NCBI RefSeq assembly: GCF_015624505.1
Contig: NZ_CP061379.1
Span: 3,224,001 to 3,288,000 of the forward strand
Direction: 5' to 3'
Origin: Bradyrhizobium commune
GTDB taxonomy: Bacteria > Pseudomonadota > Alphaproteobacteria > Rhizobiales > Xanthobacteraceae
DNA length: 64,000 nt
Numbering within the stretch: the stretch's first letter is position 1; the number at the start of each line of letters is the position of its first letter. Below are positions 54,015-63,117 of this stretch, one piece after another. Under the pieces are notes generated by a model. That model was not told the origin of the DNA. It made no database searches and worked only from the letters and a program-made list of their open reading frames with translations. Position numbers and translations under genes: made by a program.

Positions 54015-54113
54015 TGGCGGTCGCGCCGAACGACAGCCGTTGAGGGACGATCGCGCCGAAGCTCAGCGGCTTCGGTCGATCGTTCCAGGACTATTCGGGA
54101 ACAGGAATTGCTA

Positions 54114-55382
54114 GTGAAGCCACGGTTGTCGCAGGCCGCGAATATCGGGCTTCTGTTCGGCGGATACGGCTTCGGGCAGGGAGCTGTGTTCCTGACCCAG
54201 ACCTGGCTGATCGCCGCTGGCGAATATCGTCTGCTCGCCTCGTTCGGGACCCATTTTCTGTTTGCCGTCCTCGGCAGCCTCGCGGTCGATGCGGGCTCGA
54301 ACACCACGCTGGCGCGCCACGCGGCGTCTGCTTCCGGGAGTGCTGCCAAGGAGCTTTCGCAAGCCTTCTGGAATGCGAGCGTGTTTCGAATGCTTCTGGC
54401 GATGGCTCTGATCGTCGCGGCAAGCATCTATGCGTTTGCTTTCGCTCCGGATGGATTTTCTCGAAATTACGTGCTGTTTGCGGCGCCCGGTCTGCTGTTC
54501 GTCGCCTGCAATGCGGCCGGATTGCTGGACGGATTCAAGTTCAGCGGAATCAGCGGGACCAGCGCTGCGTTTCCCTATGCGGTCTCTGCGCTCGTTCTCA
54601 TTGCGACGAGACACGCTTCGCCCGATACCGCGGGCGCGGCGCTCGGCGCGGCTTTTGCCGGCGGATCCTTGCTGATGGTCGTGGTGCAATGGATCGCGCT
54701 CGTCAAACTCGGCTGGCGGCCACATGCGCCGACCACGACGATGCGCGGTCTGCGAAGGGCGGCGCGGGAAGGCGGGGCGATGCTCTGGGTCCTCTTGCCG
54801 CCCCAGATCTATGGCCGCGCGCAAGTGGTCCTGAGCGCGACCTATTTTGGTGCCGAGACAACCGCTCTCTTCCTCTACGCCAAACAGGTCGCGACTGGGG
54901 CGCTTCAGATCGTGGCCTTCGTGCAGCGGGTCGAATTCCCGACCCTGGTCGCATGCTTGTCCGGTCACAACGAAAATCCGGTGGGAACTGCCCTCCGCGT
55001 TCAGAAACTGGTGGCTGCCACGGGAATTAGCTTCACGGCGGCAGTGTCGGCGGCCGGATTGATCGCCGCCCAATTCCCGGGAAGCAAGTTCAGCGCCGTC
55101 GCGCCACTCCTGAGCGCGTTCGCCCCGACCATCCTGACGGTGACCGCGGTGGTCATGATGATGCAGGGGCTGGCCGCAACCGGAGCCTATGAGGGCCTCG
55201 CGGTCGACATCACGGTCTTCCACCTGGTCGGGGTTGTGGCGAGCTACGTGTTCCTGAGCAGGCTCGGCGTGTATGCATTCATTGCGGCCGATATCCTGTC
55301 GACCCTGCTTGGCGTCGTGCTGCTCGCGCTGCGGCTGGGCAGGTCGAAGCAGCAGGTTGCGGCGATGGGGCAGCAGCCATGA
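54114..55382 (+). CDS. Polysaccharide flippase candidate (Wzx-like)
   Basis: A 422-residue polytopic protein with about 12 membrane segments, starting FGGYGFGQGAVFLTQTWLIAAG and ending in a paired hydrophobic tail. Topology and position match Wzx/MATE-superfamily flippases, which move lipid-linked repeat units across the inner membrane. GTG at 54114 follows AGGAA by about six bases; a TTG six bases earlier is less likely. Its stop overlaps the ATG of the polymerase gene (ATGA), so the two are coupled, as is common for wzx and wzy. Sequence motifs in this family are weak, so the call leans on context. Confidence 0.8.
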   Translation: MKPRLSQAANIGLLFGGYGFGQGAVFLTQTWLIAAGEYRLLASFGTHFLFAVLGSLAVDAGSNTTLARHAASASGSAAKELSQAFWNASVFRMLLAMALIVAASIYAFAFAPDGFSRNYVLFAAPGLLFVACNAAGLLDGFKFSGISGTSAAFPYAVSALVLIATRHASPDTAGAALGAAFAGGSLLMVVVQWIALVKLGWRPHAPTTTMRGLRRAAREGGAMLWVLLPPQIYGRAQVVLSATYFGAETTALFLYAKQVATGALQIVAFVQRVEFPTLVACLSGHNENPVGTALRVQKLVAATGISFTAAVSAAGLIAAQFPGSKFSAVAPLLSAFAPTILTVTAVVMMMQGLAATGAYEGLAVDITVFHLVGVVASYVFLSRLGVYAFIAADILSTLLGVVLLALRLGRSKQQVAAMGQQP

Positions 55383-56830
55383 CCGCCATGACCAGCGCGG
55401 AGATGCGCGGCTTCGCCGACAGGCCGGTGAGGCTGCGAAGACATCGGCTCTTCGCCCCCGCAATGCGCATGAGGCTGGCCTTCTTCGTCGGCTATTACGC
55501 CCTGAACGTGCTGTTCGCGGCGGACAAATTCGTGGCCGCGCTGACATTTCCCGCCTTCCTGATCTGTTGCTACAACGTCGCCCGAATTGCGGGGCGCTAC
55601 GCAACCGTCGAGGACATGCTGTGGCTGCTGATGTACGTGTTCTTCGTCATCGCGCCCTGTCAGACGTTGAGGTTCGGACATTTTGAGAATGAAGGACCGG
55701 TCACCGGGCTTTTTTTCACCAATACGGAAATTTCAACCGCCTTCATCATCATCATCATCTTCCTCCTGTCCGCGACCGTCACGAGCATCCTGATCAGGCG
55801 GCTCGTCACGGCGGCGGAGCCGGTGCGCTACCGGTTGAAGGTCAACGTGTTGCCCGTACTGCTGGTCCTCAGCGTCTTCGGCTTTGCCGTGTTCGTGGTT
55901 GCGCAAGGCGGTATCGGAAATGTCCTTGCGGATCGATATTCCAAGGAATTGTCTGACGACGGCGCGGTGGGAACTGCGGGCATTTCCGCACTCGGGCTAC
56001 AGATGGTCGCCTGTCTCCTGATCGCGGTCTATGCGAAGTGCATGCCTCGTCGGCGGAGCGCCGTCGTCGTCATGTCGACGTCAATTGCGCTCGCATTGCT
56101 CTTCGTTGCTCAGAATCCGTATAACACGGCGCGATTCGTTTTCCTGATCGCCTGGCTGCCGATCGTTCTGGTTTTCATCTCCGGGAAGCTCGGCATCAAG
56201 ACATTTTATCTCGGCGTGGTGATCGGCCTCGTCGTCCTCATGCCGATGCTCAATCTCACTTCCAGATCCGGCGCCTCGTTGGCCGAGGCGATCGAAGCCG
56301 TCGACGTCTCCAGCGTGCTGACGATCCCGGGCCTCGACGTGCTCGACATGCTCGTCTACGAGGTGCGCTATCTGGAACTCTCGGACTTCTTCTGGGGCGG
56401 AAAGACGCTGGGTCTGATGTTGTTCTTCGTGCCACGCAGCCTCTGGCCGGGAAAGGAGACGGTGCTGGCGGGCGATATGGGGGGCGCGCTGGCCGACCTC
56501 GGGACGGCAGCAACCCCCAACCTGTCGGGTTTCGTGGCGGGCGACTTCTACGCCGACCTCGGCATGGCCGGCGCTGCGATCGGCGCCGTTTTGGTATCGT
56601 TCCTGCTCACATTCTTCGGGAGCAAGCGAGCGGTGCTGGTGCACGGCTTGGATCTGCGCGCGTTCATTTTCATGGCCTCGGCACCAATTCTCGTGCGCGG
56701 CTCGCTGGGCTCCGTGGTCTCGCTCACATTCGTCGAGATGGTCGCTCTCGCGGTGCTGACCCGCATCCTGTGCCGACGGGTCGTGACGGACCGCGACGGG
56801 AGCCGCAAGGGGCGAGGGAAGTCTCATTGA
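55379..56830 (+). CDS. Polysaccharide polymerase candidate (Wzy/O-antigen polymerase-like)
   Basis: A 483-residue integral membrane protein with 10-12 helices and a large periplasmic loop (about 300-390, with SVLTIPGLDVLDMLVYEVRYLEL and VPRSLWPGKETVLAG) of the kind seen in Wzy polymerases. The motif SGFVAGDFYADLGMAG is typical of oligosaccharide repeat-unit polymerases. It overlaps the flippase stop by four bases. It probably joins repeat units in the periplasm before ExoP/Wza-controlled export. After it, a 163-base gap with GTTATG at 56873 precedes the methyltransferase. Confidence 0.82.
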   Translation: MTAMTSAEMRGFADRPVRLRRHRLFAPAMRMRLAFFVGYYALNVLFAADKFVAALTFPAFLICCYNVARIAGRYATVEDMLWLLMYVFFVIAPCQTLRFGHFENEGPVTGLFFTNTEISTAFIIIIIFLLSATVTSILIRRLVTAAEPVRYRLKVNVLPVLLVLSVFGFAVFVVAQGGIGNVLADRYSKELSDDGAVGTAGISALGLQMVACLLIAVYAKCMPRRRSAVVVMSTSIALALLFVAQNPYNTARFVFLIAWLPIVLVFISGKLGIKTFYLGVVIGLVVLMPMLNLTSRSGASLAEAIEAVDVSSVLTIPGLDVLDMLVYEVRYLELSDFFWGGKTLGLMLFFVPRSLWPGKETVLAGDMGGALADLGTAATPNLSGFVAGDFYADLGMAGAAIGAVLVSFLLTFFGSKRAVLVHGLDLRAFIFMASAPILVRGSLGSVVSLTFVEMVALAVLTRILCRRVVTDRDGSRKGRGKSH

Positions 56831-56993
56831 TAACATGACTTTCCGGGAAGATCATAAAAGGGACGGCGCAACGTTATGATTTCGCGGCGATGTCACCAAT
56901 CACGTCTATTGAGCGTGCCGCGGGCGATCGATTTCCCGGCGATCGTTTGGGCAGCCGCGACGAGCGTGGCCGCATAACGGCTAGGAGATGGGT

Positions 56994-57620
56994 ATGGAAC
57001 AGCTCGAATCGATCTCTGGATATACCTTTGACGATGCGGAGCTGGACGTATCGCACGACATTCTCTTGCCGTGCCTGCTTGCCGTCATCGACGAGCGCGG
57101 CGGCAAGGGAACCCGCGTTATGGATCTCGGCTGCGGCAACGGATCGGTCACTGAGCTGCTGCATCGCCGCGGTCATTCGGTCGTCGGCGTCGACCCCTCC
57201 GAATCCGGCATCCGGTACGCGCAACAGAAATATCCGCATCTCCAGATCGACCGTGGCTCGGCCTACGATCCCATCGCCGAAAAATATGGCCAGTTCGACT
57301 TCGTCGTCAGCCTCGAAGTCGTCGAGCACCTCTATAATCCACGCAAATTCGCCGCCACCGTGCATAGTCTGCTCAAGCCGGGCGGCACCGCGATCATCAG
57401 CACGCCCTATCACGGCTACTGGAAAAATCTGACGATGGCTGTCACGGGCCGGCTGGACCATCATTTCACGGCGCTGTGGGATCACGGGCACATCAAGTTC
57501 TGGTCGTACAAGACACTTCGTATGCTGCTCGAGGAAGCCGGTCTCCGCGACGTTGAATTCCACCGTGTCGGGCGGATACCACCGCTGGCCAAATCGATGC
57601 TCGCCGTCGCCCGGAAATAG
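56994..57620 (+). CDS. Class I SAM-dependent methyltransferase
   Basis: A 208-residue methyltransferase with motif I VMDLGCGNGS (about 42-51), an acidic residue in GVDPSE (motif II), motif IV in FDFVVSLEVVEHL and LKPGGTAIIST. The signature is that of the UbiG/Coq3-like methyltransferase_11 group. The late block HGHIKFWSYKTLRMLLEEAGL is common in sugar and small-molecule methyltransferases of polysaccharide clusters. The ATG at 56994 is six bases after AGGAG; another ATG lies two codons earlier. Probably methylates a sugar of the exopolysaccharide (inference). Confidence 0.88.
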   Translation: MEQLESISGYTFDDAELDVSHDILLPCLLAVIDERGGKGTRVMDLGCGNGSVTELLHRRGHSVVGVDPSESGIRYAQQKYPHLQIDRGSAYDPIAEKYGQFDFVVSLEVVEHLYNPRKFAATVHSLLKPGGTAIISTPYHGYWKNLTMAVTGRLDHHFTALWDHGHIKFWSYKTLRMLLEEAGLRDVEFHRVGRIPPLAKSMLAVARK

Positions 57621-57695
57621 AACGAGGCCATCGGGCTGCTTCATCTTGAAGCCGTCGTAACAGACCTCGCGAGCCTGTACCGGGGGCGCAATCGC

Positions 57696-59885
57696 ATGTT
57701 TCGATCGTTGTGCATCGCATTTGCGCTGATTGTCCTCGCGGTCGCGGACGCGGATGCGCAGCCGCATATGTTCTGGTTCAACGATCCCGTTGGTCCGGAT
57801 GACACAGTCATCGTCACGGGATCACAACTCGATGCCGTCACGGCGATCAGCATCAGCCGTGTTCCGGACGGCGCCTCAGGCGGGGACGGATCCGCCCCGC
57901 GGTCGGTGGAGTTGATCCAGCAAGACGCGCAATCCGTGAAATTTGTCGTGCCGAAGGAGTTTGCCCCCGGGGTCTACCGGTTCACGTTGACTTATCCGCA
58001 AGGCGAGAGCGCTGCCCTGCTCAACAGACCGACCATCTATTGGGTGCAGACCAGCCTTGGCGACACGGTCTCGCCGGGCGGGGAAGTGCGCATCTTCGGT
58101 CGCAATATTGTCCGGAGGCTGGATCGGGCGAAACTCATCATGGTTCCAGAACGCGCGGGCCAGCCCGTCACGTTGAGTCCGAGCGCAGGGAATCTCTGGC
58201 ACGGACGCTTTCGTCTTCCGGATACGGTGGCGCCCGGCGACTATCGTCTGCGCCTCTCGAACGGTAACGGCACCGACGAAGACGTCGTCGATGCAGAACG
58301 GATTCACGTCGTTCCTGCCGTCGCGGAGACAGGCGCAATTTTCAACGTGCGCGAATATGGCGCATTCGGCGACGGCGTCATCAACGCGTCGCGGGCCGTC
58401 AGAGCCGCGATCAGCGCGGCTCAACAGGGCGGCGGCACCGTCTATTTTCCCCGCGGCCGGTATTTGATAACGGGCCCGCTCATGATCCCGCCCCATGTGA
58501 CGCTCAAGGGCGAGCGAACGGATCTTGTCAATCTGGTCTGGTCGGATGTGGAAGATCCACCCGAGGCGCTGATTGCAGGCACGTCGCATTTCGCGATCGA
58601 AGACCTGACGATCTATGCCTCGCGGCATCGGCATATCGTGGCGGGTGGGTTTTTGAACGGAGTTCCGATCCCGAATGCGTCCGACATTGCTCTCCGGCGC
58701 GTGCGTATTCGCGCCTCGGCCTTTCGCGGCCATACAACTGCCGAGCAAACCTATCAGCGGATGCTGAAGATCGAGCAGCAATATGGACAGTTTCTGGATA
58801 CGATCCGTCTGACGGGCGATCGGTTGACTGTCACCGATTGCGATGTCGTTGGATCGGGCCGGTCGCTCTATCTGCTCAAGGCGAGCAACGCCGTGATCTC
58901 CGGCAACATTCTCAACAACGGTCGGTTGGGATGGTATTCATTCACCGGGGTCAAGCGGGTCATATTCGAAAATAACACCGTCACCGCCGCAGACCTTCAG
59001 GGCACCGGTGGATCGATCAATACGCTTTCGCCCGATGTGACCGGATCGGAGAACGTGTTCTTCGCCAACAATATTTCCAAGGCGATATACGGCTGGGACC
59101 GCGAAGCGATCTCGAGTGACGGCGGCGGTGGCTTCTATTTCGGTCCTGCCGTGAGCGTTGCGCCGGACCAGCTATCGTTACCGGGGCCGGCGAACGAACA
59201 TGTCATCGCAACGACCTGGGTGGGGGCCCTCGTCATGGTTGTGGATGGGCTCGGGGCCGGCCAATTCGCGCGCGTCGTCCGCTTCGATCCGGCCGGCAAC
59301 AATGGGCCGATGTCGGTTACGCTCGACCGCAAGCTTGCGGTCGACCTCGATGCGACCTCGGTCGTCACCGTGGTTCAGATGCATCAGAACTATCTCATTG
59401 TCGACAACACATTCCAGGATGTCGGCGTCGCCGCACAATTCTACGGCACCGGCCTGAATCATGTGCTTGCCGGAAACGTCGCCACGCGAACTGGCGGTTT
59501 CTTCGACCGCGGAATGACCTATCACCATTTTCAGCCCAGCTGGCAGGTCCAGCTCCTCAACAACCGGATTACCGAAGGCAACGCCTACCAGGCGGGGCCG
59601 GATCGCACGATCGCGTCCGGCGAAGCCTTGATCGCGGTTCAGGCGGTGCGCTCGCTCGGTGTGTGGAACCTGCCGCCGTTGGTTCGCGGCGTGATCGTGC
59701 GCGGTAACCGGATGGACAACGACTCTCATATCGAAGTGACCGGTGTCACGCCGGCCTTCCCGGGCGTACGTGACGTTGTGATCGAGGACAATGTTATTGG
59801 AGCGTCGCGTGTTGGCTTGGTGATCGACCGCGGGGTGTTGTTGACCACTGAACGGCGCAACACGGTCAATGTCATCGACAGGTGA
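57696..59885 (+). CDS. Secreted right-handed beta-helix protein (pectate-lyase-3-like)
   Basis: A 729-residue protein with a signal peptide (1-21). Two immunoglobulin/IPT-like segments follow (about 25-115 and 118-205, e.g. GDTVSPGGEVRIFGRNIV). A pectate-lyase-3/GH28-like beta-helix begins FNVREYGAFGDGVINAS (about 215) and includes GGGTVYFPRGRYLITGPL and repeated N/D turns (ISGNILNN, IFENNTV, VRGNRM, IEDNVIG). Such proteins in EPS loci act as lyases, epimerases or trimming hydrolases on the polymer. The catalytic residues cannot be assigned from sequence alone. It probably acts on the nascent or exported polysaccharide (inference). Confidence 0.82.
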   Translation: MFRSLCIAFALIVLAVADADAQPHMFWFNDPVGPDDTVIVTGSQLDAVTAISISRVPDGASGGDGSAPRSVELIQQDAQSVKFVVPKEFAPGVYRFTLTYPQGESAALLNRPTIYWVQTSLGDTVSPGGEVRIFGRNIVRRLDRAKLIMVPERAGQPVTLSPSAGNLWHGRFRLPDTVAPGDYRLRLSNGNGTDEDVVDAERIHVVPAVAETGAIFNVREYGAFGDGVINASRAVRAAISAAQQGGGTVYFPRGRYLITGPLMIPPHVTLKGERTDLVNLVWSDVEDPPEALIAGTSHFAIEDLTIYASRHRHIVAGGFLNGVPIPNASDIALRRVRIRASAFRGHTTAEQTYQRMLKIEQQYGQFLDTIRLTGDRLTVTDCDVVGSGRSLYLLKASNAVISGNILNNGRLGWYSFTGVKRVIFENNTVTAADLQGTGGSINTLSPDVTGSENVFFANNISKAIYGWDREAISSDGGGGFYFGPAVSVAPDQLSLPGPANEHVIATTWVGALVMVVDGLGAGQFARVVRFDPAGNNGPMSVTLDRKLAVDLDATSVVTVVQMHQNYLIVDNTFQDVGVAAQFYGTGLNHVLAGNVATRTGGFFDRGMTYHHFQPSWQVQLLNNRITEGNAYQAGPDRTIASGEALIAVQAVRSLGVWNLPPLVRGVIVRGNRMDNDSHIEVTGVTPAFPGVRDVVIEDNVIGASRVGLVIDRGVLLTTERRNTVNVIDR

Positions 59886-59925
59886 CCTCCTCGGCGCGCC
59901 GACCCGGTCGAATTGCCGCGGAACC

Positions 59926-59944
59926 TGCCGCGAGGGACGCGGCA
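59926..59944 (+). terminator. Hairpin after the beta-helix gene
   Basis: A perfect seven-pair stem TGCCGCG/CGCGGCA with a five-base loop, 41 bases past the stop. No T-run follows directly, only a T-rich stretch 30 bases later, so it may be rho-linked or a partial terminator before the exopolysaccharide kinase gene. Confidence 0.4.
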
Positions 59945-60142
59945 TCTGTGACGCGCAGATGACGCAATGGGGGTTTGTTTTATTTCGCCGAAGCAAGGGG
60001 GAGCACGTCTCATATCTGGGCACCTGACGACCGGCTTTGGCGGGGCATCGGGTGGCCCGAGACACGCGTGGTCACGCGGCAGGCAAGCAGTCGAGGATTT
60101 GGACGGGGGCGCGTCGATGGCGCCAATCCCCGGCGGACAACG

Positions 60143-62404
60143 ATGGATATTCGAACGGTCGTGCCAGCCAATCCAATCGATCAGGCGGAGCGGGAAGATC
60201 TCGACGACGCGATCTCCGTGTCGGACCTCGTCGAGAAGATCTGGGGCTTTTTCCGTCGTCAGTACCTGGTCTTTCTGATCGTCACCGCCTGCGCGATCGG
60301 TCTCGGCGTGGCCTATCTCCTGACGACGCCGGCGCGTTACACAGCGCATGCAATGGTGCTGATCGACTCCAGCAAATTGCGGGTGCTGCAACAGCAGCAG
60401 ACGTCATTCGCGGACACGCCGCTCGACACCACTCAGGTCGAAACCCAGGTCGAAGTCCTGAAGTCCGACGGCGTCGGAATGTCCGTCGTGAAAGAGATGC
60501 ATCTGGCGGAGGACGCTGAGTTCGCCGGATCTGGCGGAAGGTTTTGGGGGACTGATAGTTCGACGCAGAGCCTGGAGAGCCGGCAGTCGCAGGCTCTGGA
60601 CGCAGTTTTGCGTCAGCGCACCATCACCCGCGTCGGCCGCACCTATGTGCTCGACGTCGCCTTTACCTCGCTGCGTCCCGATCGCGCCGCTGAAATAGCC
60701 AATGGGATCGGCGAGGCCTACATCGTCGACCAGCTCGAGTCGAAATACCAGGCCACAAGGCGAGCCAGTAAATGGCTCCAGGATCGGATCGCCGAACTGA
60801 GGGAGCAGGTTTCAGCCGTCGACCGCGCCGTGCTCGACTACAAGGAAAAAAACAAGATCGTCGACATCGCTATCGCCTCGTCGTCCGGAGGAGCCAACAC
60901 CAGCACGCGATCGCTGGAAGAGCAGCAACTCGGCGAGATCACGAGTCAACTGAGTACAGCGCGCGGGACCAGCGCCGAGGCGAAGGCGCGGCTCGATCGC
61001 ATCCAGGATATCCTGAAAATGGATATCCCCGACGCGTCCGTCGTGGATTCGCTGAAAAGCGAGATCGTCATTCGGTTGCGCAATCAGTATCTCGACCTGG
61101 CCCAGCGTGAGGGTATCCTGTCGCAGCGCTACGGGAGCGACCATCAGGCGGCGATCAACGTGCGGGCCCAGATGGAGCAGGTGCGCCAATCCATCACCGA
61201 CGAGCTGCGCCGTATCGCTGAAAGCAACAAGAGCGACTATGAGATCGCCGTCGCACGCGAGCAGTCGCTCAAGAACAAGCTCGCGGACATGGTCTCGGAT
61301 GCGAGGCTCACCAACCGCGAACGCATCGGCTTGCGCGAGCTCGAGAGCAATGCCCAGGCCATTCACGCGATCTACGACAGCTTCCTCCAGCGCTACATGG
61401 AGGCGATCCAGCAGCAATCGTTTCCGATCACGGAGTCCCGCGTCATCAGCGCGGCGACGGCGCCCAAGCAGAAGAGCAGCCCGCGCACATCCGTCGTGCT
61501 TGGTGCCGCCACGGTTCTGGGGCTTGCGCTCAGCCTGGTGATCGCCGGCTTGCGCGAGGCGCTCGACCCGGTTTTCCGCAGCACGCGCCAGGTGCGGGAA
61601 ACCCTCCAGGTCAAATGTCTCGCCGTGGTGCCCTTGCTGGACGCTCCGCCGCGATCGCGTTTGCCGGCGCCCTTGCGGCGCTATATCGGGCTGGACGCCG
61701 TGCCGCCTGGCGGAGCGGATCCGCTGTTGGGCCGCGCGGTTCTCGATCCGTCGTCGCTGTTTGCGTCGGCGTTCCGCTCGATCAAGGTCGCGGTCGACGT
61801 CAGCACGGCCGGTCGGCGGAGCAGGGTCGTCGGCGTGATCTCGACGCTGCCTGACGAGGGAAAATCGACGATCGCCAGCAACTTCGCCGAACTGATCGCA
61901 CATGTCGGCAAGAAGGTCATCTTGGTCGACGGTGACCTTCCCAATCCGACGATCAGCCGGGCCATGGCCCCGGATGCGGCCAATGGCCTGCTCGAAGTAC
62001 TCGCCGGCGAGGTCGCGCTGCACGATGCACTCCGCACCGCGCGCGGGCTCGACTTCCTCCCGACAATCCTCGGGTCCAGATCGGCTCAGGGCAGCGAGCT
62101 TCTCAGCTCGGAGGCCCTGAAAATGCTGATCGAGCGGTTACGCGAGACATATGACTATATCATCATCGACCTGCCGCCCCTTGGTCCCGTTGCTGAAGTC
62201 CGGGCGACGGCAGGCATCGTTGATACATACGTCCAGGTGATTGAATGGGGCCGGTCGCGCAAGAACACGGTGCGGCAGCAACTGCTCGGAGCTCCCGAAA
62301 TCTACGAGCGGTTGCTCGGTGTCGTCCTCAACAAGGTCGATCTCAGGGAGTTCGGGCGGCATGAGATGCTCGACGACGTCGCCAGCAGCCACGGATACTA
62401 TTGA
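60143..62404 (+). CDS. Exopolysaccharide co-polymerase / BY-kinase (ExoP/Wzc-like)
   Basis: Inner-membrane chain-length regulator fused to a bacterial tyrosine-kinase-type ATPase, about 753 residues. TM1 is at about 41-60, then the Wzz domain (YTAHAMVLIDSSKLRV), a long periplasmic coiled coil (about 210-440), TM2 after PKQKSSPRTSVVLGA, and the cytoplasmic ATPase: Walker A STLPDEGKST (567-576), Walker A' VDGDLPNP (595-602) and Walker B YIIIDLPPLGP (about 671-681). The C-terminus ends in a short Tyr cluster (HGYY), probably the phosphorylation sites. The ATG at 60143 begins the family-like N-terminus; 56 upstream in-frame residues are not protein-like. Its outer-membrane partner is probably the Wza-like lipoprotein at 14773. 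Confidence 0.92.
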   Translation: MDIRTVVPANPIDQAEREDLDDAISVSDLVEKIWGFFRRQYLVFLIVTACAIGLGVAYLLTTPARYTAHAMVLIDSSKLRVLQQQQTSFADTPLDTTQVETQVEVLKSDGVGMSVVKEMHLAEDAEFAGSGGRFWGTDSSTQSLESRQSQALDAVLRQRTITRVGRTYVLDVAFTSLRPDRAAEIANGIGEAYIVDQLESKYQATRRASKWLQDRIAELREQVSAVDRAVLDYKEKNKIVDIAIASSSGGANTSTRSLEEQQLGEITSQLSTARGTSAEAKARLDRIQDILKMDIPDASVVDSLKSEIVIRLRNQYLDLAQREGILSQRYGSDHQAAINVRAQMEQVRQSITDELRRIAESNKSDYEIAVAREQSLKNKLADMVSDARLTNRERIGLRELESNAQAIHAIYDSFLQRYMEAIQQQSFPITESRVISAATAPKQKSSPRTSVVLGAATVLGLALSLVIAGLREALDPVFRSTRQVRETLQVKCLAVVPLLDAPPRSRLPAPLRRYIGLDAVPPGGADPLLGRAVLDPSSLFASAFRSIKVAVDVSTAGRRSRVVGVISTLPDEGKSTIASNFAELIAHVGKKVILVDGDLPNPTISRAMAPDAANGLLEVLAGEVALHDALRTARGLDFLPTILGSRSAQGSELLSSEALKMLIERLRETYDYIIIDLPPLGPVAEVRATAGIVDTYVQVIEWGRSRKNTVRQQLLGAPEIYERLLGVVLNKVDLREFGRHEMLDDVASSHGYY

Positions 62405-62453
62405 ACGCCGCAACCGTCTCGCGCGCGGTCACGTCTCGGAACGGGGCCGCCAG

Positions 62454-62759
62454 CTACCCCCGACCAGTCGAGCTTGCGGCTGCCGCGTGCGGGGTCGGTA
62501 GCGTGAGCGGCCGTCGCGCCATTCGTTCATGCATCGCTCGGAGATTGCTGGCGCAGGCCGCGATCTCCTGCTCGGCCCGCTGTCGTAATGCGGCGTCGAG
62601 AAACAGCTCGGTCAGTGCGGCGTCGAGCTTCACACGAGTCAGGCCGTCGCGGCTCTTGCGACGATCGAGCGGGATTGCCGCGGCGGTGCCGCAGGCCTCT
62701 GCCGCGTCGCAGTCGATCAGCGCGGCCAGTTCGTTGTAAGTCAGCCAGATCTGAGGCAC
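62454..62759 (-). CDS. Conserved hypothetical cytoplasmic protein
   Basis: A 101-residue protein starting MPQIWLTYNELAALIDCDAAEA. The N-terminus could form a helix-turn-helix-like pair, followed by a basic segment (LDRRKSRDGLTRVKL) and helical repeats rich in Ala and Leu. I recognise this type as a small conserved protein of Bradyrhizobium-like genomes but know no function for it. Start is GTG at 62759, with AAGGGG somewhat far upstream (11 bases). The plus-strand frame over the same bases (62401-62739) is Ser/Arg-rich and lacks a family look, so the minus strand is preferred. It converges with the exopolysaccharide kinase gene. Confidence 0.65.
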   Translation of the reverse strand: MPQIWLTYNELAALIDCDAAEACGTAAAIPLDRRKSRDGLTRVKLDAALTELFLDAALRQRAEQEIAACASNLRAMHERMARRPLTLPTPHAAAASSTGRG

Positions 62760-63117
62760 GACGGATTTTTCCCCTTGGTCCGCGGCATATTCGGGGGCAG
62801 CCCTGATTTTTCCTTTAATTTCGTGATTGAATTTGCGATGCAGGCTCGAGGGGGATGCGGCAGCCTGAGTCTAGGGGAATTTTCTGGTGCTAACGGTGTG
62901 GTGCTGACACGGGCATCGGGAGCGCCGGCTGGGGGCATCGGGCGGGCGCAAGTTAACCATCGTCACGTCGATGGTGAAGTGGTGGCTTTACTGCGGGGAC
63001 GATCCGCGTCAAGCCTAACCACCAAGAACACGTTAGCCAACCTTTCATAAGTATGTTGAAAAGGTTAACTAATTGCGCTTATTAGTGTGAAGTGAACATT
63101 GGCCGGAAAGGGCGGAG
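62760..63117. promoter_or_regulatory. Divergent promoter region of the IS3 OrfA-like gene
   Basis: 358 bases between the minus-strand hypothetical gene and the plus-strand helix-turn-helix gene. An inverted repeat AACCTTT/AAAGGTT (63039-63045 and 63060-63066) sits about 50 bases before the latter's start, in an AT-rich zone with GTTAACT. A plus-strand frame here (62775-63050) has no family features and is not called. Confidence 0.45.

Noticed and set aside
62401..62739. Plus-strand frame over the small hypothetical gene
   Set aside because: The translation is Ser/Arg/Ala-rich without family traits, while the minus-strand product looks like a conserved protein.
62775..63050. 91-codon plus-strand frame before the IS3 OrfA-like gene
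   Set aside because: No ribosome site, no domain and unbiased codon use; it overlaps a likely promoter region.
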